A DNA stretch of 64,000 nucleotides, from assembly GCA_903875575.1 (NCBI GenBank), contig CAIQWJ010000072.1, forward strand, positions 1 through 64,000, in the 5' to 3' direction. The DNA comes from an uncultured Acidobacteriia bacterium. GTDB taxonomy: Bacteria; Acidobacteriota; Terriglobia; Bryobacterales; Bryobacteraceae. Both the position numbers and the translations under genes were made by a program. This document shows, one piece after another, positions 1-9,408 of this stretch. The notes under the pieces are model-generated. The model was given only the letters and a program-made list of their open reading frames with translations. It made no database searches and was not told where the DNA came from. The first letter of the stretch is position 1. The number at the start of each line of letters is the position of its first letter.

Positions 1-43
1 CCTTCCGCAGTACTACCAATCGGTCTCTGTCCTGCTGGGTCAT
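1..43 (-). CDS. Transposase N-terminus (partial, runs off the left edge)
   Basis: Only the first 14 codons are present, reading leftward from an ATG at 43-41 (MTQQDRDRLVVLRK). This resembles the start of transposases of the ISNCY/IS481-like group, which commonly begin with a 'DRERLVALKKA'-type stretch ahead of a helix-turn-helix; that is from memory of the family, not a search. An AAGGAG ribosome-binding site lies at 51-56 on the minus strand, 7 nt from the start. The repeated GGACATT motif just outside supports an IS context. The rest of the gene is outside the window, so activity cannot be judged. Confidence 0.5.
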   Translation of the reverse strand, partial: MTQQDRDRLVVLRK

Positions 44-143
44 AGGGAGAACTCCTTGTTCTTTCACCTCCCCAGCCTGACTTCGTCAAGAGGACATTTC
101 TATCTGGCACTAATAGGACATTCTCACGTGGCGTTGACACCGT
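1..143 (-). mobile_element. Right end of an insertion sequence (partial)
   Basis: The transposase start at 43 is followed outward by two related 17-bp units 24 bp apart, at 92-108 (GGACATTTCTATCTGGC) and 116-132 (GGACATTCTCACGTGGC). Subterminal GGACATTTCTA repeats are typical of some ISNCY and IS481 elements. The exact tip and target duplication cannot be placed because the other end is missing; 143 is an estimate. Confidence 0.45.
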
Positions 144-194
144 GCGGTGCGTGCGGTTATGCGGCCCCCACCATCCGCTATACTGACCTTGCCC

Positions 195-902
195 ATGGAC
201 CCCACCCGCCTCGCATTCGGCTTCCTCGAATTCGTCGTGTTCCTTTTCTCCACCACCTGCCACGAGGCAGCGCACGCGCTCGTCGCAAAATGGGGCGGAG
301 ATACGACGGCTTTCGAAGGCGGTCAGGTCTCGCTCAACCCGCTTCCCCACATCAAACGGGAAATCTTCGGGATGGTCATCCTGCCGCTCATCGGCATTCT
401 CAGTGGCGGCGGCCTCATCGGCTACGCCAGCGCGCCCTACAACCCGCAGTGGTCTGTGAACCACCCGAAACGCGCCGGCCTGATGTCCCTCGCCGGCCCC
501 GGTGCCAACTTCGCCCTCGCCATCCTCGCCGGCATTCTGATGCGACTCGGCCTCATCCTGGGCATCTTCGTCCCCGGTGCCATCTCCACCGCTGAAATCG
601 TCGCCCCGGCCAACCCAGGTTTCGCCACCGCCGCAGCCACCATCCTGAGCGTCTTCTTCTCGCTCAACCTTCTCCTCGGCTGCTTCAACCTTCTGCCCAT
701 CCCCCCGCTCGATGGCTTCGGTGCCCTCAGCATATTTACCAACCCGCAGGGAGCCTTCCGCCTCATGCAGCTTCGCGCAAAAATGCGCAGCTTCGGCATG
801 ATGATCGGCATCCTGATCTCGTCCTACCTGCTCGGCTATGTCTATGACCCCATGCTCGTCCGCGGCGTCCGCCTGATCTACGCTTTCTATAAGTTCCACT
901 AG
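195..902 (+). CDS. Site-2 protease-like (M50 family) membrane metalloprotease
   Basis: A 235-residue polytopic protein. The zinc motif HEAAH is at residues 23-27 inside the first membrane segment, and NLLPIPPLDG near residue 165-174 supplies the third metal ligand, D173. Both are diagnostic for the compact Rv0359/FtsH-like branch of intramembrane M50 proteases. At least five hydrophobic stretches follow. A longer reading from 147 would add 16 residues unrelated to the family, so the ATG at 195 is preferred because it puts the first helix at the N-terminus. It probably cleaves membrane-embedded or membrane-proximal substrates; the substrate is unknown. It stands alone, between the IS edge and cysD. 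Confidence 0.85.
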   Translation: MDPTRLAFGFLEFVVFLFSTTCHEAAHALVAKWGGDTTAFEGGQVSLNPLPHIKREIFGMVILPLIGILSGGGLIGYASAPYNPQWSVNHPKRAGLMSLAGPGANFALAILAGILMRLGLILGIFVPGAISTAEIVAPANPGFATAAATILSVFFSLNLLLGCFNLLPIPPLDGFGALSIFTNPQGAFRLMQLRAKMRSFGMMIGILISSYLLGYVYDPMLVRGVRLIYAFYKFH

Positions 903-998
903 CCCGAAACACGCTCCGCACAACAAGACCCACATACTTGTCCCGAATTCCGATCAAGTTGATGGTGTATCCTATGGATTCAGCCCCTAAGTGACCCC

Positions 999-1889
999 GT
1001 GGACCATCTAGACCTGCTCGAAGCCGAGAGCATCCAAATCATTCGCGAAGTAGCGGCCGAATTCCAGAATCCGGTCATGCTGTACTCCATTGGCAAGGAT
1101 TCTTCTGTCATGGTGCGCCTGGCCCAAAAGGCCTTCTTCCCTGGCAAACTGCCCTTCCCGCTGCTGCACGTCGATACCACTTACAAATTCCGCGAAATGA
1201 TCGAATTCCGCGACGAGTTCTGCGCCTCCATCGGTGCCAAACTCATCGTGAAAACGAACACGCAGGCCATTGAAGACGGTGCCAACCCGATGCGCATCGG
1301 CACCCAGAAATGCTGCGGTTTCCTCAAGACCCGCGCCCTGCTCGATGGCCTTGCCGAGGGCGGTTACGACGCCGCATTCGGCGGCGCCCGCCGCGATGAA
1401 GAAAAAAGCCGCGCCAAAGAACGCGTCTACTCCTTCCGCGACGAATTCGGCCAGTGGGACCCCAAAAATCAACGCCCCGAACTCTGGAACGTCTACAATT
1501 CCCGCGTCGATAAGGGCCAGCACATCCGCGTTTTCCCCCTCTCCAACTGGACCGAACTCGACGTCTGGCAATACATCGCCCGCGAGAACATCCCAATCGT
1601 GCCCATGTATTACGCGAAACCGCGTCTCATGGTCGTACGCGGCCACTCGCTCGTCTCGCCCGAGCAGGATTTCATGCTGCTCCCCGGCGAAAAAGCGGAA
1701 CTTGTCATGTGCCGCATGCGCTCACTCGGCTGCAGCCCCTGCACCGGCGCCATCCGCTCCGACGCCGACACCATTGAAAAGATCATCGACGAAATGAAGC
1801 TCGTCCGCCGCTCCGAACGCGAAAACCGCGTTATCGATCACGACCAGGAAGGCTCCATGGAAATCAAGAAGCGCGAGGGCTATTTCTAA
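999..1889 (+). CDS. cysD: Sulfate adenylyltransferase subunit 2
   Basis: CysD makes adenosine phosphosulfate (APS) from ATP and sulfate, driven by GTP hydrolysis in CysN. The 296-residue length matches the family (about 300). The PP-loop [10 protein letters not shown] is at residues 29-38, and the family-typical [13 protein letters not shown] and [15 protein letters not shown] motifs follow. The start is a GTG at 999; no upstream ATG exists in frame. The stop codon abuts the cysN start (TAAATG), so the two subunits are almost certainly translationally coupled. No cysH or APS-reductase gene is nearby. Confidence 0.95.
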   Translation: MDHLDLLEAESIQIIREVAAEFQNPVMLYSIGKDSSVMVRLAQKAFFPGKLPFPLLHVDTTYKFREMIEFRDEFCASIGAKLIVKTNTQAIEDGANPMRIGTQKCCGFLKTRALLDGLAEGGYDAAFGGARRDEEKSRAKERVYSFRDEFGQWDPKNQRPELWNVYNSRVDKGQHIRVFPLSNWTELDVWQYIARENIPIVPMYYAKPRLMVVRGHSLVSPEQDFMLLPGEKAELVMCRMRSLGCSPCTGAIRSDADTIEKIIDEMKLVRRSERENRVIDHDQEGSMEIKKREGYF

Positions 1890-3461
1890 ATGAGCCTTTT
1901 ACGTTTCTCCACCGCCGGCAGCGTTGACGATGGCAAAAGCACCCTCATCGGCCGCCTCCTCTATGACTCCAAAGGCGTCTACGAAGACCAGCTCGCCAGC
2001 GTCGTAAAAGCCTCCGCCAACTCCAGCGGCGGCGTCATCGATCTCGCCCTCCTCACCGACGGCCTCCGCGCTGAACGCGAGCAGGGCATCACCATCGACG
2101 TGGCCTACCGCTACTTCTCCACGCCGAAGCGCAAGTTCATCATCGCCGATACCCCCGGCCACGAACAGTACACCCGCAACATGGCCACCGGCGCCTCCAC
2201 TGCCGATCTCGCCATCATCCTGATCGACGCCCGCCACGGCGTCCTCCCCCAGTCCCGCCGCCACGCCTTCATCGCGAACTTGCTGGGCATCAAGCACTTC
2301 GTCGTCGCCATCAACAAGATGGATCTGGTCGGCTTCGATGAAGCCGTCTACGACGCCATCCTGACCGACTTCACCGGCTTCCTCTCGCGCATCGGCGCAC
2401 CCAACGCGCTCTTCATCCCCATCAGCGCCCGCGATGGCGATAACGTCGTCGAAAAGAGCCACCACACTCCCTGGTACGAAGGCCCGGCTCTGCTCGATTT
2501 CCTCGAAACCGTCCCCGTCATCGAAGGCCTCGCCGAACTGCCCGCGCGTTTCCCGGTGCAGTACGTCCTGCGTCCCAATCTGAACTTCCGCGGCTACGCA
2601 GGCCAGTTAGCCTCGGGCGTATTTCATCAGGGTCAGGAAGTCATGGCCCTGCCCGCGCGCCGCCGCTCCCGCATCACCCGCATCGTCACTTTCGATGGCG
2701 ATTTGCAGCAGGCCTACGCCCCGCAATCCGTCGCCATCTGCCTCGCCGACGAAATCGATATCAGCCGTGGCGACCTGCTCGTCCCTGTCGCAGCCCAGCC
2801 CCACGTCAGCCGCCGTTTCCGCGCGCATTGCGTCTGGATGAACGCGCAGGCCCTCGAACCCGGCCGCAGCTATTTCATCAAGCACACGTCTCATCAGGTG
2901 CGCGGCGTCATCCGCAGCGTCAACTACCGGATGGACATCAACTCGCTCGAACGCATCAACGCCGGGCGACTCGAACTCAACGAAATTGGCGAGATCTCGG
3001 TCGAAACGCACCACCCGCTCTTCTTCGATCCCTACTCGCGCAACCGCGTGACGGGCGGCTTCATCATCATTGACCCGGTCTCGAACGAAACCCTCGCGGC
3101 GGGCATGATCATCGATATCGAGGGCAAGGAAGAAACCCGTGGTCTGGTCCTCGAATCCGACCGCACAGCCCGCTTCGGCCATCGTTCGGCAATCGTCTCG
3201 GTGGAAGACCACGAATCCGCAGTCTTACTCGAACGCGAACTTTTCGATCGCGGCGCAGCGGTAGCGGTGCTGGAATCGGCCGACTACGAAACAGTGAAAC
3301 TAGCGAAGGCAGCAGGCCTGATCGTGATCGTCACGGGCATCGCCCCGCCGAACGCCATCGACGCCGGCAAACTGGCTCCGAACGAAGCGCTGCACCTATT
3401 GGAACGCCGAGGCGTCCTTGTAGGCAGAGAAGAACAACTGGGAGCCGGCGAAGGCATCTGA
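1890..3461 (+). CDS. cysN: Sulfate adenylyltransferase subunit 1 (GTPase) with degenerate C-terminal APS-kinase-like tail
   Basis: CysN is the GTPase subunit that drives APS synthesis. G1 is GSVDDGKST (residues 10-18), G3 is DTPGHEQY (87-94), G4 is NKMD (142-145), and elongation-factor-like beta-barrel domains follow. At 523 residues it is longer than plain CysN (about 475) but shorter than bifunctional CysNC (about 620-640). Residues from about 430 (GHRSAIVSVEDHESAVLLER, then AKAAGLIVIVTG) line up by eye with flanking parts of APS kinase, but the GLSGAGKST P-loop is absent. I read this as a CysNC whose kinase domain has been internally deleted or has degenerated. PAPS would then need a separate kinase. 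Confidence 0.93.
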   Translation: MSLLRFSTAGSVDDGKSTLIGRLLYDSKGVYEDQLASVVKASANSSGGVIDLALLTDGLRAEREQGITIDVAYRYFSTPKRKFIIADTPGHEQYTRNMATGASTADLAIILIDARHGVLPQSRRHAFIANLLGIKHFVVAINKMDLVGFDEAVYDAILTDFTGFLSRIGAPNALFIPISARDGDNVVEKSHHTPWYEGPALLDFLETVPVIEGLAELPARFPVQYVLRPNLNFRGYAGQLASGVFHQGQEVMALPARRRSRITRIVTFDGDLQQAYAPQSVAICLADEIDISRGDLLVPVAAQPHVSRRFRAHCVWMNAQALEPGRSYFIKHTSHQVRGVIRSVNYRMDINSLERINAGRLELNEIGEISVETHHPLFFDPYSRNRVTGGFIIIDPVSNETLAAGMIIDIEGKEETRGLVLESDRTARFGHRSAIVSVEDHESAVLLERELFDRGAAVAVLESADYETVKLAKAAGLIVIVTGIAPPNAIDAGKLAPNEALHLLERRGVLVGREEQLGAGEGI

Positions 3462-3603
3462 TTGCAGGCCGGTGTATTAGCCGACCGCGCAGAAAGCTTG
3501 AACCGCGAATCGCCACGGGCGATGGATGTGCTCGTCATCGATCGTATCAATAAGATACCCACTGAAAATTAACTGGCGAAACAACCGAACTATCCGCCCC
3601 CCC

Positions 3604-5163
3604 CTACACCGCCGCCGTCCCCAAAAACCCCGGCTTCCTCCGCCCCTTCACCGCCGCCTCAAACCCACTCGCCACCCGAATCAACACTCCCTCGCTCCAC
3701 GCCGCCCCAAAGAACGAAATCCCCACAGGCAGCCCCCGCACCATCCCCGCCGGCACCGTGATATTCGGATACCCTGCCACCGCCGCCGGCGTCGAACTTC
3801 CGCCCGTATCGTGATCCCCCGTCACCAGATCCGTCAGCCACGCCGGACCGCCCGCCGGAGCCACAATCGCATCCAGCTTGTCCTTCGCCAGCACCGCGTC
3901 AATCCCCTGCCCCCGCGACAGCAGCCGATTCTTCGCCACCGCATCCCGATACGCCTTCTCCGTCAGCGGCCCCTTCGCCTGCGCCTTCAGCAAAATCTCC
4001 TGCCCGAAATAAGGCATCTCCCGCGCCCGGTTCTTCTCATTGAAATCAATCACCGCCCCCAACGACCGCACGCCAACCGATGGCCGCGTCCCCGCCAAAT
4101 ACCGGTTAAGCCCATCTTTGAACTCATACAGCATCGCCTCGAACTCGCTGTCGTCAAACTTCCCGTGCGTCGGCAAATCCGCCGGCTCCACAATCACCGC
4201 CCCGCGCCGCTTCATCTCCGCGATCGCCTCTTCCATCAGCGCATCCACATCGCGGTTATACCCGAAGAACTTCCGCGCCACACCCAGCCGCGCACCACGC
4301 AATCCATCCGGCCCCACAAACTTTGAATAATCCGCCGCGCGCTTCCCGTCGCCCGCCTTCGTATAAGGATCGTTCGGATCCACCCCAGCCAGCACCGTCA
4401 ACAGCACCGCCGCATCCGCCACCGTCCGCGCCATCGGCCCCGCCGTGTCCTGATTGATCGAAATCGGAATAATGCCCGACCTCCCAATCAGCCCCACCGT
4501 CGGCTTAATCCCCACCAGCCCATTCATCGCCGCCGGCGAAACAATCGACCCATCCGTTTCCGATCCCACCGCCACCGCGCACAAATTCGCCGCCACCGCC
4601 GCGCCCGAACCCGAACTCGACCCGCTCGTATTCCGATCCAGCGCATATGGATTCCGCGTCAACCCGCCGCGTCCGCTCCACCCGCTCGTCGAATGTGTCG
4701 ACCGGAAATTCGCCCACTCGCTCAGATTCGTCTTCCCCAGAATCACCGCGCCCGCCGCCCGCAAACGCTGCGCCACGAATGAATCCTTCAGCGCAATTGA
4801 CCCCTCCAGCGCCAGCGACCCCGCCGTCGTCATCATCCGGTCCGCCGTATCGATGTTGTCTTTGATCAGCACAGGAATCCCGTGCAAAGGCCCGCGCGAG
4901 GGCTCCTTGTCCATCGCCCGCGCAATTTCCAGCGCATCAGGATTCGTCTCAATCACCGCCCGCAGCGCAGGCCCGGACCGATCGATCCGCTCAATCCGCT
5001 CCAGATAGCGCGTAACCAGCGACTCGGAAGAATACTTCCGCAACTCCGCAATCGTCAGCTCATCCAGTTCAAATGGAGCCTGAGCGAAAGCGTGATCGGC
5101 GATCAAGCCAGCCGCGGCAGCGCCCAGCAGAGCCCGCCGCGACAAACCCGTGACGGTGGCCAT
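3604..5163 (-). CDS. Secreted amidase (amidase signature family)
   Basis: A 519-residue amidase-signature hydrolase that cleaves a carbon-nitrogen amide bond; the substrate cannot be read from sequence. It starts with a twin-arginine-like signal (SRRALLGAAAAGLIADHAFA), so it probably acts in the periplasm. The Ser-cisSer-Lys triad is visible: K101 in LIKDN, S182 in the GSSSGSG stretch and nucleophile S206 in GSETDGS, with the 24-residue serine spacing usual for the family. It begins 3 bp after the preceding small secreted-protein gene, so they likely share a transcript that may extend back to purU. It converges on cysN. Confidence 0.9.
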   Translation of the reverse strand: MATVTGLSRRALLGAAAAGLIADHAFAQAPFELDELTIAELRKYSSESLVTRYLERIERIDRSGPALRAVIETNPDALEIARAMDKEPSRGPLHGIPVLIKDNIDTADRMMTTAGSLALEGSIALKDSFVAQRLRAAGAVILGKTNLSEWANFRSTHSTSGWSGRGGLTRNPYALDRNTSGSSSGSGAAVAANLCAVAVGSETDGSIVSPAAMNGLVGIKPTVGLIGRSGIIPISINQDTAGPMARTVADAAVLLTVLAGVDPNDPYTKAGDGKRAADYSKFVGPDGLRGARLGVARKFFGYNRDVDALMEEAIAEMKRRGAVIVEPADLPTHGKFDDSEFEAMLYEFKDGLNRYLAGTRPSVGVRSLGAVIDFNEKNRAREMPYFGQEILLKAQAKGPLTEKAYRDAVAKNRLLSRGQGIDAVLAKDKLDAIVAPAGGPAWLTDLVTGDHDTGGSSTPAAVAGYPNITVPAGMVRGLPVGISFFGAAWSEGVLIRVASGFEAAVKGRRKPGFLGTAAV

Positions 5164-5166
5164 GAA

Positions 5167-5535
5167 TCACTTCACCCGTGTCGCCACTGCTTCCTCGGTC
5201 GCGAACTCCCCAACCTTACGCGTAAACTTAATCTGGTCCCCGGCAAGCTTACCCGTGTATTCGATCCGGATCGCCATATCCATGTAAGTCATGTTCTCGA
5301 CGAAGAAAACATCGTCGCCGGTCACCTTACCCTCTGTGATCGCCACCGAACCCTGCGGCCCCACCGCCGTCCCAGTCAGCTTCCCCGCATCCACCTTGAA
5401 TTCATACGTGTACTTCTGCGCGCCAATCTGGGTATCGAACTCGGCCGTCCACTTCCCATTCAGATCCGCCGCAAACGCAGCAATAGCCATAGCCAGCGCG
5501 AGCGCTGCCAGAACCGCAATCTTACGAATTGTCAT
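5167..5535 (-). CDS. Small secreted protein of unknown function
   Basis: A 122-residue protein with a clear Sec signal peptide (MTIRKIAVLAALALAMAIAA, then FAADLNG). The mature part is predicted to be all-beta, with the form DLNGKWTAEFDTQIG, a KYTYEFKVDAGKLTGTA strand pair and a TEGKVTGDDVFFVE segment, a pattern common in small secreted Acidobacteria proteins. The ATG at 5535 is chosen because an upstream in-frame start (5601) would bury the signal peptide. It sits 17 bp after the DinB-like gene and 3 bp before the amidase gene. No function is claimed. Confidence 0.8.
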   Translation of the reverse strand: MTIRKIAVLAALALAMAIAAFAADLNGKWTAEFDTQIGAQKYTYEFKVDAGKLTGTAVGPQGSVAITEGKVTGDDVFFVENMTYMDMAIRIEYTGKLAGDQIKFTRKVGEFATEEAVATRVK

Positions 5536-5552
5536 GAATAGATTGTAGCCGT

Positions 5553-6119
5553 TTACGCCGCGGGAAAATCCGCGTCCTTCGCCACCTGCTCCGCCTGCCA
5601 CAAGTGCCGTCGCCCGTGCGCCGCGATAATCAGCAACCCGCTTGCCGCAGTAAACCGAATCAACGGCAGCACCGGATTCCGATACCGCACGCCATTCAGA
5701 TCTTTCCCCGCACTATTCCGCACCAGCGCCAACGTCCGCTCCATCGCTTGCTGAAACTGCGGCAACACACCCTCGGGATTCAGCGTCGGCCGGGGACGAA
5801 ATGAGGCCGGCGCAGGGACCTTCTTCGAAGGCGGCGGCTCCAGCCTCTTCAGAAACCACTCCGAAGGCGCACCGCCGCTGCGAAACTCTCCAGCCCCCGC
5901 CCGCGCATCCCCCGCCGCACTCTCAATCGCATCCAACGTCAACCCGGTCGAAACCGTCAGATGATCCAGACACTCCAGCATGCTCCAGCCTTCGCCAGCC
6001 AAAGGCTGCCACGTGAGCTGCCGCATGTCATACTTCGTCGCCAGCGCCTCCGCCGCGGCCATCAGCGCACGAATGCTCTCCACATACTGCTCACGAGTCA
6101 ATGAAATCTGTCCGGGCAT
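5553..6119 (-). CDS. DinB/YfiT-like four-helix protein
   Basis: About 188 residues matching the DinB_2 pattern: a helical bundle with a CLDHL histidine near the first third and an AAHGRRHLWQAEQV histidine pair near the C-terminus, the usual three-His metal site. Members of this superfamily act as thiol S-transferases or are uncharacterised; the role here is unknown. A TTG at 6134 would overlap purU; the ATG at 6119 gives a normal N-terminus (MPGQISLTREQYVES) and a 7-bp gap to purU, so it is preferred. It is probably cotranscribed with purU. Confidence 0.83.
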   Translation of the reverse strand: MPGQISLTREQYVESIRALMAAAEALATKYDMRQLTWQPLAGEGWSMLECLDHLTVSTGLTLDAIESAAGDARAGAGEFRSGGAPSEWFLKRLEPPPSKKVPAPASFRPRPTLNPEGVLPQFQQAMERTLALVRNSAGKDLNGVRYRNPVLPLIRFTAASGLLIIAAHGRRHLWQAEQVAKDADFPAA

Positions 6120-6126
6120 AGCGCTA

Positions 6127-6978
6127 TCAATCAAATACTACCGTTTTTGAGCCATAACTCAAAATCCGATGCGCCAGCTTCCACCGCACCGCCCGCGACA
6201 GCACCACCCGCTCCAGATCCCGCCCCTTCTCAATCAAATCTTCCAGCTGATCCCGATGCGATATCCGCGTCACATCCTGCTCAATAATCGGCCCGTCATC
6301 CAGCACCTCCGTCACGTAATGACTGGTCGACCCGATCAGCTTCACCCCACGCTCGAACGCCCGATGATAAGGCTTCGCCCCCACAAACGCCGGCAGAAAC
6401 GAATGATGCACATTGATAATCCGGTTCGGAAACCGCATCACAAACTCCGGCGAAAGAATCTGCATATACCGCGCCAACACAATCAGATCCACCTTGTGCT
6501 CTTCCACCAAAGCGACCTGCTGCCGCTCCATTTCCGCCTTACTCTCAGACCGCGCGTCGAATTGATGAAACGGAATCCCGTGAAACTCCGCCAGCGCCCG
6601 CGCCCCGGGATGATTGCTGACAATCAGCGGAATCTCGCACGCCAGTTCCCCCGCCTTGTGCCGATACAGCAGATCCGCATAGCAATGCAAATACTGCGAA
6701 ACGAAAATCGCCATCCGCGTCACCGTCGACGACAACTCCAGACTCCACGTCATCCCGAGTTCCGCGGCAACCGGCGTAAACTCGCTGCGGAACGCGCCGC
6801 AGTCAAAGCCCTCCAGCGCCCATTCCACGCGCATGAAAAACAGCCCGGCCTCGTGGTCCTGATGCTGATCCGCGTGGATGATATTAGCCCCATGCTCGTA
6901 CAGCATCCCGGAAACCCGTGCCACCAGACCCTTGCGGTCAGGACAATTGATAAGTAGTATCGCGGTATTGGTCGGCAA
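6127..6978 (-). CDS. purU: Formyltetrahydrofolate deformylase
   Basis: PurU hydrolyses 10-formyl-tetrahydrofolate to formate and tetrahydrofolate, balancing one-carbon pools and feeding PurT. The N-terminal ACT domain (residues 5-80, starting AILLINCPDRKGLVARVSG) is followed by a formyltransferase-fold domain with NVHHSFLPAFVGAKPYHRA and GSTSHYVTEVLDDGPIIEQD, both family hallmarks. The 283-residue length is normal. The only start that keeps the ACT strand is a TTG at 6978; the nearby ATG at 6986 is out of frame. It appears to lead a run with the DinB-like, small secreted-protein and amidase genes. Confidence 0.94.
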   Translation of the reverse strand: MPTNTAILLINCPDRKGLVARVSGMLYEHGANIIHADQHQDHEAGLFFMRVEWALEGFDCGAFRSEFTPVAAELGMTWSLELSSTVTRMAIFVSQYLHCYADLLYRHKAGELACEIPLIVSNHPGARALAEFHGIPFHQFDARSESKAEMERQQVALVEEHKVDLIVLARYMQILSPEFVMRFPNRIINVHHSFLPAFVGAKPYHRAFERGVKLIGSTSHYVTEVLDDGPIIEQDVTRISHRDQLEDLIEKGRDLERVVLSRAVRWKLAHRILSYGSKTVVFD

Positions 6979-7001
6979 TTCGACATTCTAACAGGGTCCC
7001 G

Positions 7002-7027
7002 AAAAACACCCGTTCCAGCCAAACGGG
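7002..7027 (-). terminator. Intrinsic terminator after the PEP-CTERM gene
   Basis: Read on the minus strand, CCCGTT (7027-7022) pairs with AACGGG (7014-7009) around a 7-nt loop and is followed by TGTTTTTC. It lies about 55 bp past the stop of the PEP-CTERM gene and just before purU, so it would separate the two transcripts. Confidence 0.55.
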
Positions 7028-7080
7028 GTCCGTCATCCGGCATCGACCAATCCTGCCTAACAACGAACCCCGTCCCCCTC

Positions 7081-9399
7081 TTACTTCCTCCGTCGCCGAC
7101 CCCACGTCGCCAGCCCCAGCAGAATCCCGCCGCCCAGCAACGTGTACGATGGCTCCGGCGTCGCCGTCGGCGCAGCATCCACTTCGAGGATCACGCTGTT
7201 GGTGTCCCGCATCTCCACAAACTGCAGACCCGCCGGCAGCGTCGGCATGGCAAACGCGCTGAAATCGCCGCTGATCGTACCCTGAAACTGCAGGATTTCA
7301 TACCGCTGGCCCAGCGCGAAAACCGCTGGCAAATTGAGCAGCCCTTCAAACGTTCCACCCAGCGTGACGTTGCCGTCCACGTGGAGCCAGTTGTTGGAAT
7401 CAATCGCCTCCGTCAGCGTGCCGCCCGTCATCAGATAATCGCCCGTGATTTCCATCAGCCCGCCATCCACCTGAATGTCGCCCGCCGTCTGATCCACAAA
7501 ACCGGCGATCGTCCCGTAGCCATCCACGTGCCCGCCCCACACGTCGACATTCGTTGCGACAATGCTGCCACCTTCCATCGTGGTGCTGCCGGACGTCTGC
7601 TCATAGGTCCCCGCCGTCACCTTGCCCAGCGTCTGCACATTCATCGTCCCGCCGTCGTTCAGGATCAGGCTCCCGTTGAGCGTGTCCTGATTCACACCTC
7701 CCGCGGTTCCCACCGTGACATTCCCCGCCTGGTTTTCGAAAACGCTCGTGACCGTCACCGAGGCCGCCGTCCCGCTGCCGCTCTGAATCGTAAGAACGCC
7801 CCTGTTGAGCGCGTCGTACGACGTCATGTTGCCCGCCATCGTGATGCCGCCGTCGTTGATGATCCCCAGCCCCGCGCTCAGTGCAGCCGGGCCGCCGGTG
7901 TCTATGAATGACATGCCGCCATGATTGGTCAGCGTGCCGGTAACACTGAGGGAGCCTCCGTGGCCCGTCACGCTGCCGGCTGCGGTGTTTATGAAGTCAC
8001 CGATGACATTCGCGCCAGTGCCACCGATCAATACGTTCAGAATTCCCGAATTCACAAAGGTCCCGTCCACGGGCGCAAATGTATGCGCGCCCCCCAGCAG
8101 AGTCAGCGTACCCGCATTACTGTTCAGTTGCGCCAGCGCATCTTTCGCCGGCACGCCGTATTGCAACTGCCCTGCGGCGGAAAGACTGAGCGACGTGTCG
8201 CTGGCCAGATGCAGAATCTCCCCGCCATGAATCCCGGTCCCCGCGTCATATTGCAGCCTTCCGCCCACACCCAGCTCGATGGACCCGCCCGAAAGCGTCT
8301 CCGTCGCGGCGTCCAGATTGAGAAAGGAGTCAAATCCGCCACCGGTAAAGACAGCGCCCCCGGAATTCAGAGCAAGGCTGCCCGTGTTCGAAAGCCCGTG
8401 ACCAAGAATCTCGGTCGTCCCCGTGCCTTCCACCGTGATAGTGCCAGTGTTCACCAGCCTTCCCATGTTGAGCGTGGCACCGGCAATACTAATGCCACCG
8501 GTGTTCTGCAGCACTGCGGATTGCAGCGTCAGACTTTGCCCGCCCCCCAGAATCAGACCTCCCGAATTCTGACTGATATTGGTCAACGCATTGCCACTGC
8601 CATTGCTGATAATGCCTGATCCGCTCAATTGCACAACCGTAAGCGGATCGATCGTGCTGATATTAGCGCCCCCAACCACCAGCGTTCCGCTCACATCCAA
8701 TGTGCCGCCGCCCAGGACCCCGGCGTTGTAATTGTCGAAGTGGGGCGAGGTAATTCGCATGATGCTGTTGGCGTCCACGAACAACGTGCCCTGGTTGTTG
8801 AATTCGGAGGTGCCGATTGTCAGCATTCCCAAAGTCGGCGTTTCGATCGCTCCGCTATTGATGAAACTCGCCATATTCGAAATCACGCCGCCCTTGGCCG
8901 AAATCCCTCCGGTGTTGGTGAAAGTCTCAAATCCGGTAATGCCGGAAATGGTGTTCGAAGCCGATGCGCCAAGCTGTATCTGGCCGTTGAACGTCGAAGT
9001 GCCGAAGCTCACCGTTGTCAGGCTTCCCGTAGAACCCAGCGAGATGTTGCCCGTAAAGGCGGTGGGATCGCCGATGCTCAGTCCGGCACCATTCTGCAGC
9101 GTGAATACACCCGTGCCCGCGCCCATCGAACCAATGCCCAGATGATTAGTCTGTCCGATGGTAATCGTTGTATCCAGAAAGCCGGCGGTCAGCGAGTTCA
9201 GTGAAAAGCTCGAAAGGTCGTCGTACACGAAACCGCCGGTGGGAAATAAGGCGTTCCCCCCACCGAGCGGAATGCCGCCGCTCCATTTCGTGGGATCGCT
9301 CCAGAGCCCGCTGGTGCCGTTCCAGGTGGAAGCCTGCAAACCGGCTGTCGCGCCAACAAGTAAAGTCAGCAGCGCTACACGCAGTAGATGTTTTTTCAT
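7081..9399 (-). CDS. PEP-CTERM beta-helix / autotransporter-like surface protein
   Basis: A 772-residue secreted protein. It starts with a Sec signal (MKKHLLRVALLTLLVGATAGLQAS) followed by STWNGTSGLWSDPTKWSGG, a motif typical of autotransporter-like strand-rich repeats. The body is Gly/Thr/Asn-rich with many short 'NTGGI', 'GTLTV' and 'GNMT' rungs, suggesting a right-handed beta-helix. The C-terminus is a full PEP-CTERM signal: TPEPSYTLL, a hydrophobic helix, then GRRRRK. Such proteins are processed by exosortase, a candidate for which is encoded at 54260-55153. The gene starts 9 bp after the stop of the lipoprotein gene, so the two are likely cotranscribed. Confidence 0.88.
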   Translation of the reverse strand: MKKHLLRVALLTLLVGATAGLQASTWNGTSGLWSDPTKWSGGIPLGGGNALFPTGGFVYDDLSSFSLNSLTAGFLDTTITIGQTNHLGIGSMGAGTGVFTLQNGAGLSIGDPTAFTGNISLGSTGSLTTVSFGTSTFNGQIQLGASASNTISGITGFETFTNTGGISAKGGVISNMASFINSGAIETPTLGMLTIGTSEFNNQGTLFVDANSIMRITSPHFDNYNAGVLGGGTLDVSGTLVVGGANISTIDPLTVVQLSGSGIISNGSGNALTNISQNSGGLILGGGQSLTLQSAVLQNTGGISIAGATLNMGRLVNTGTITVEGTGTTEILGHGLSNTGSLALNSGGAVFTGGGFDSFLNLDAATETLSGGSIELGVGGRLQYDAGTGIHGGEILHLASDTSLSLSAAGQLQYGVPAKDALAQLNSNAGTLTLLGGAHTFAPVDGTFVNSGILNVLIGGTGANVIGDFINTAAGSVTGHGGSLSVTGTLTNHGGMSFIDTGGPAALSAGLGIINDGGITMAGNMTSYDALNRGVLTIQSGSGTAASVTVTSVFENQAGNVTVGTAGGVNQDTLNGSLILNDGGTMNVQTLGKVTAGTYEQTSGSTTMEGGSIVATNVDVWGGHVDGYGTIAGFVDQTAGDIQVDGGLMEITGDYLMTGGTLTEAIDSNNWLHVDGNVTLGGTFEGLLNLPAVFALGQRYEILQFQGTISGDFSAFAMPTLPAGLQFVEMRDTNSVILEVDAAPTATPEPSYTLLGGGILLGLATWGRRRRK

Positions 9400-9408
9400 G
9401 GCTCGCCT

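Noticed and set aside
1008..3212. Long minus-strand ORFs across cysD and cysN
   Set aside because: GC-rich antisense shadows with no start signals and no recognisable domains; the plus-strand genes are unambiguous. The same applies to long antisense frames over aroF, tex, the DUF1592 gene and the phosphodiesterase-sulfotransferase gene.
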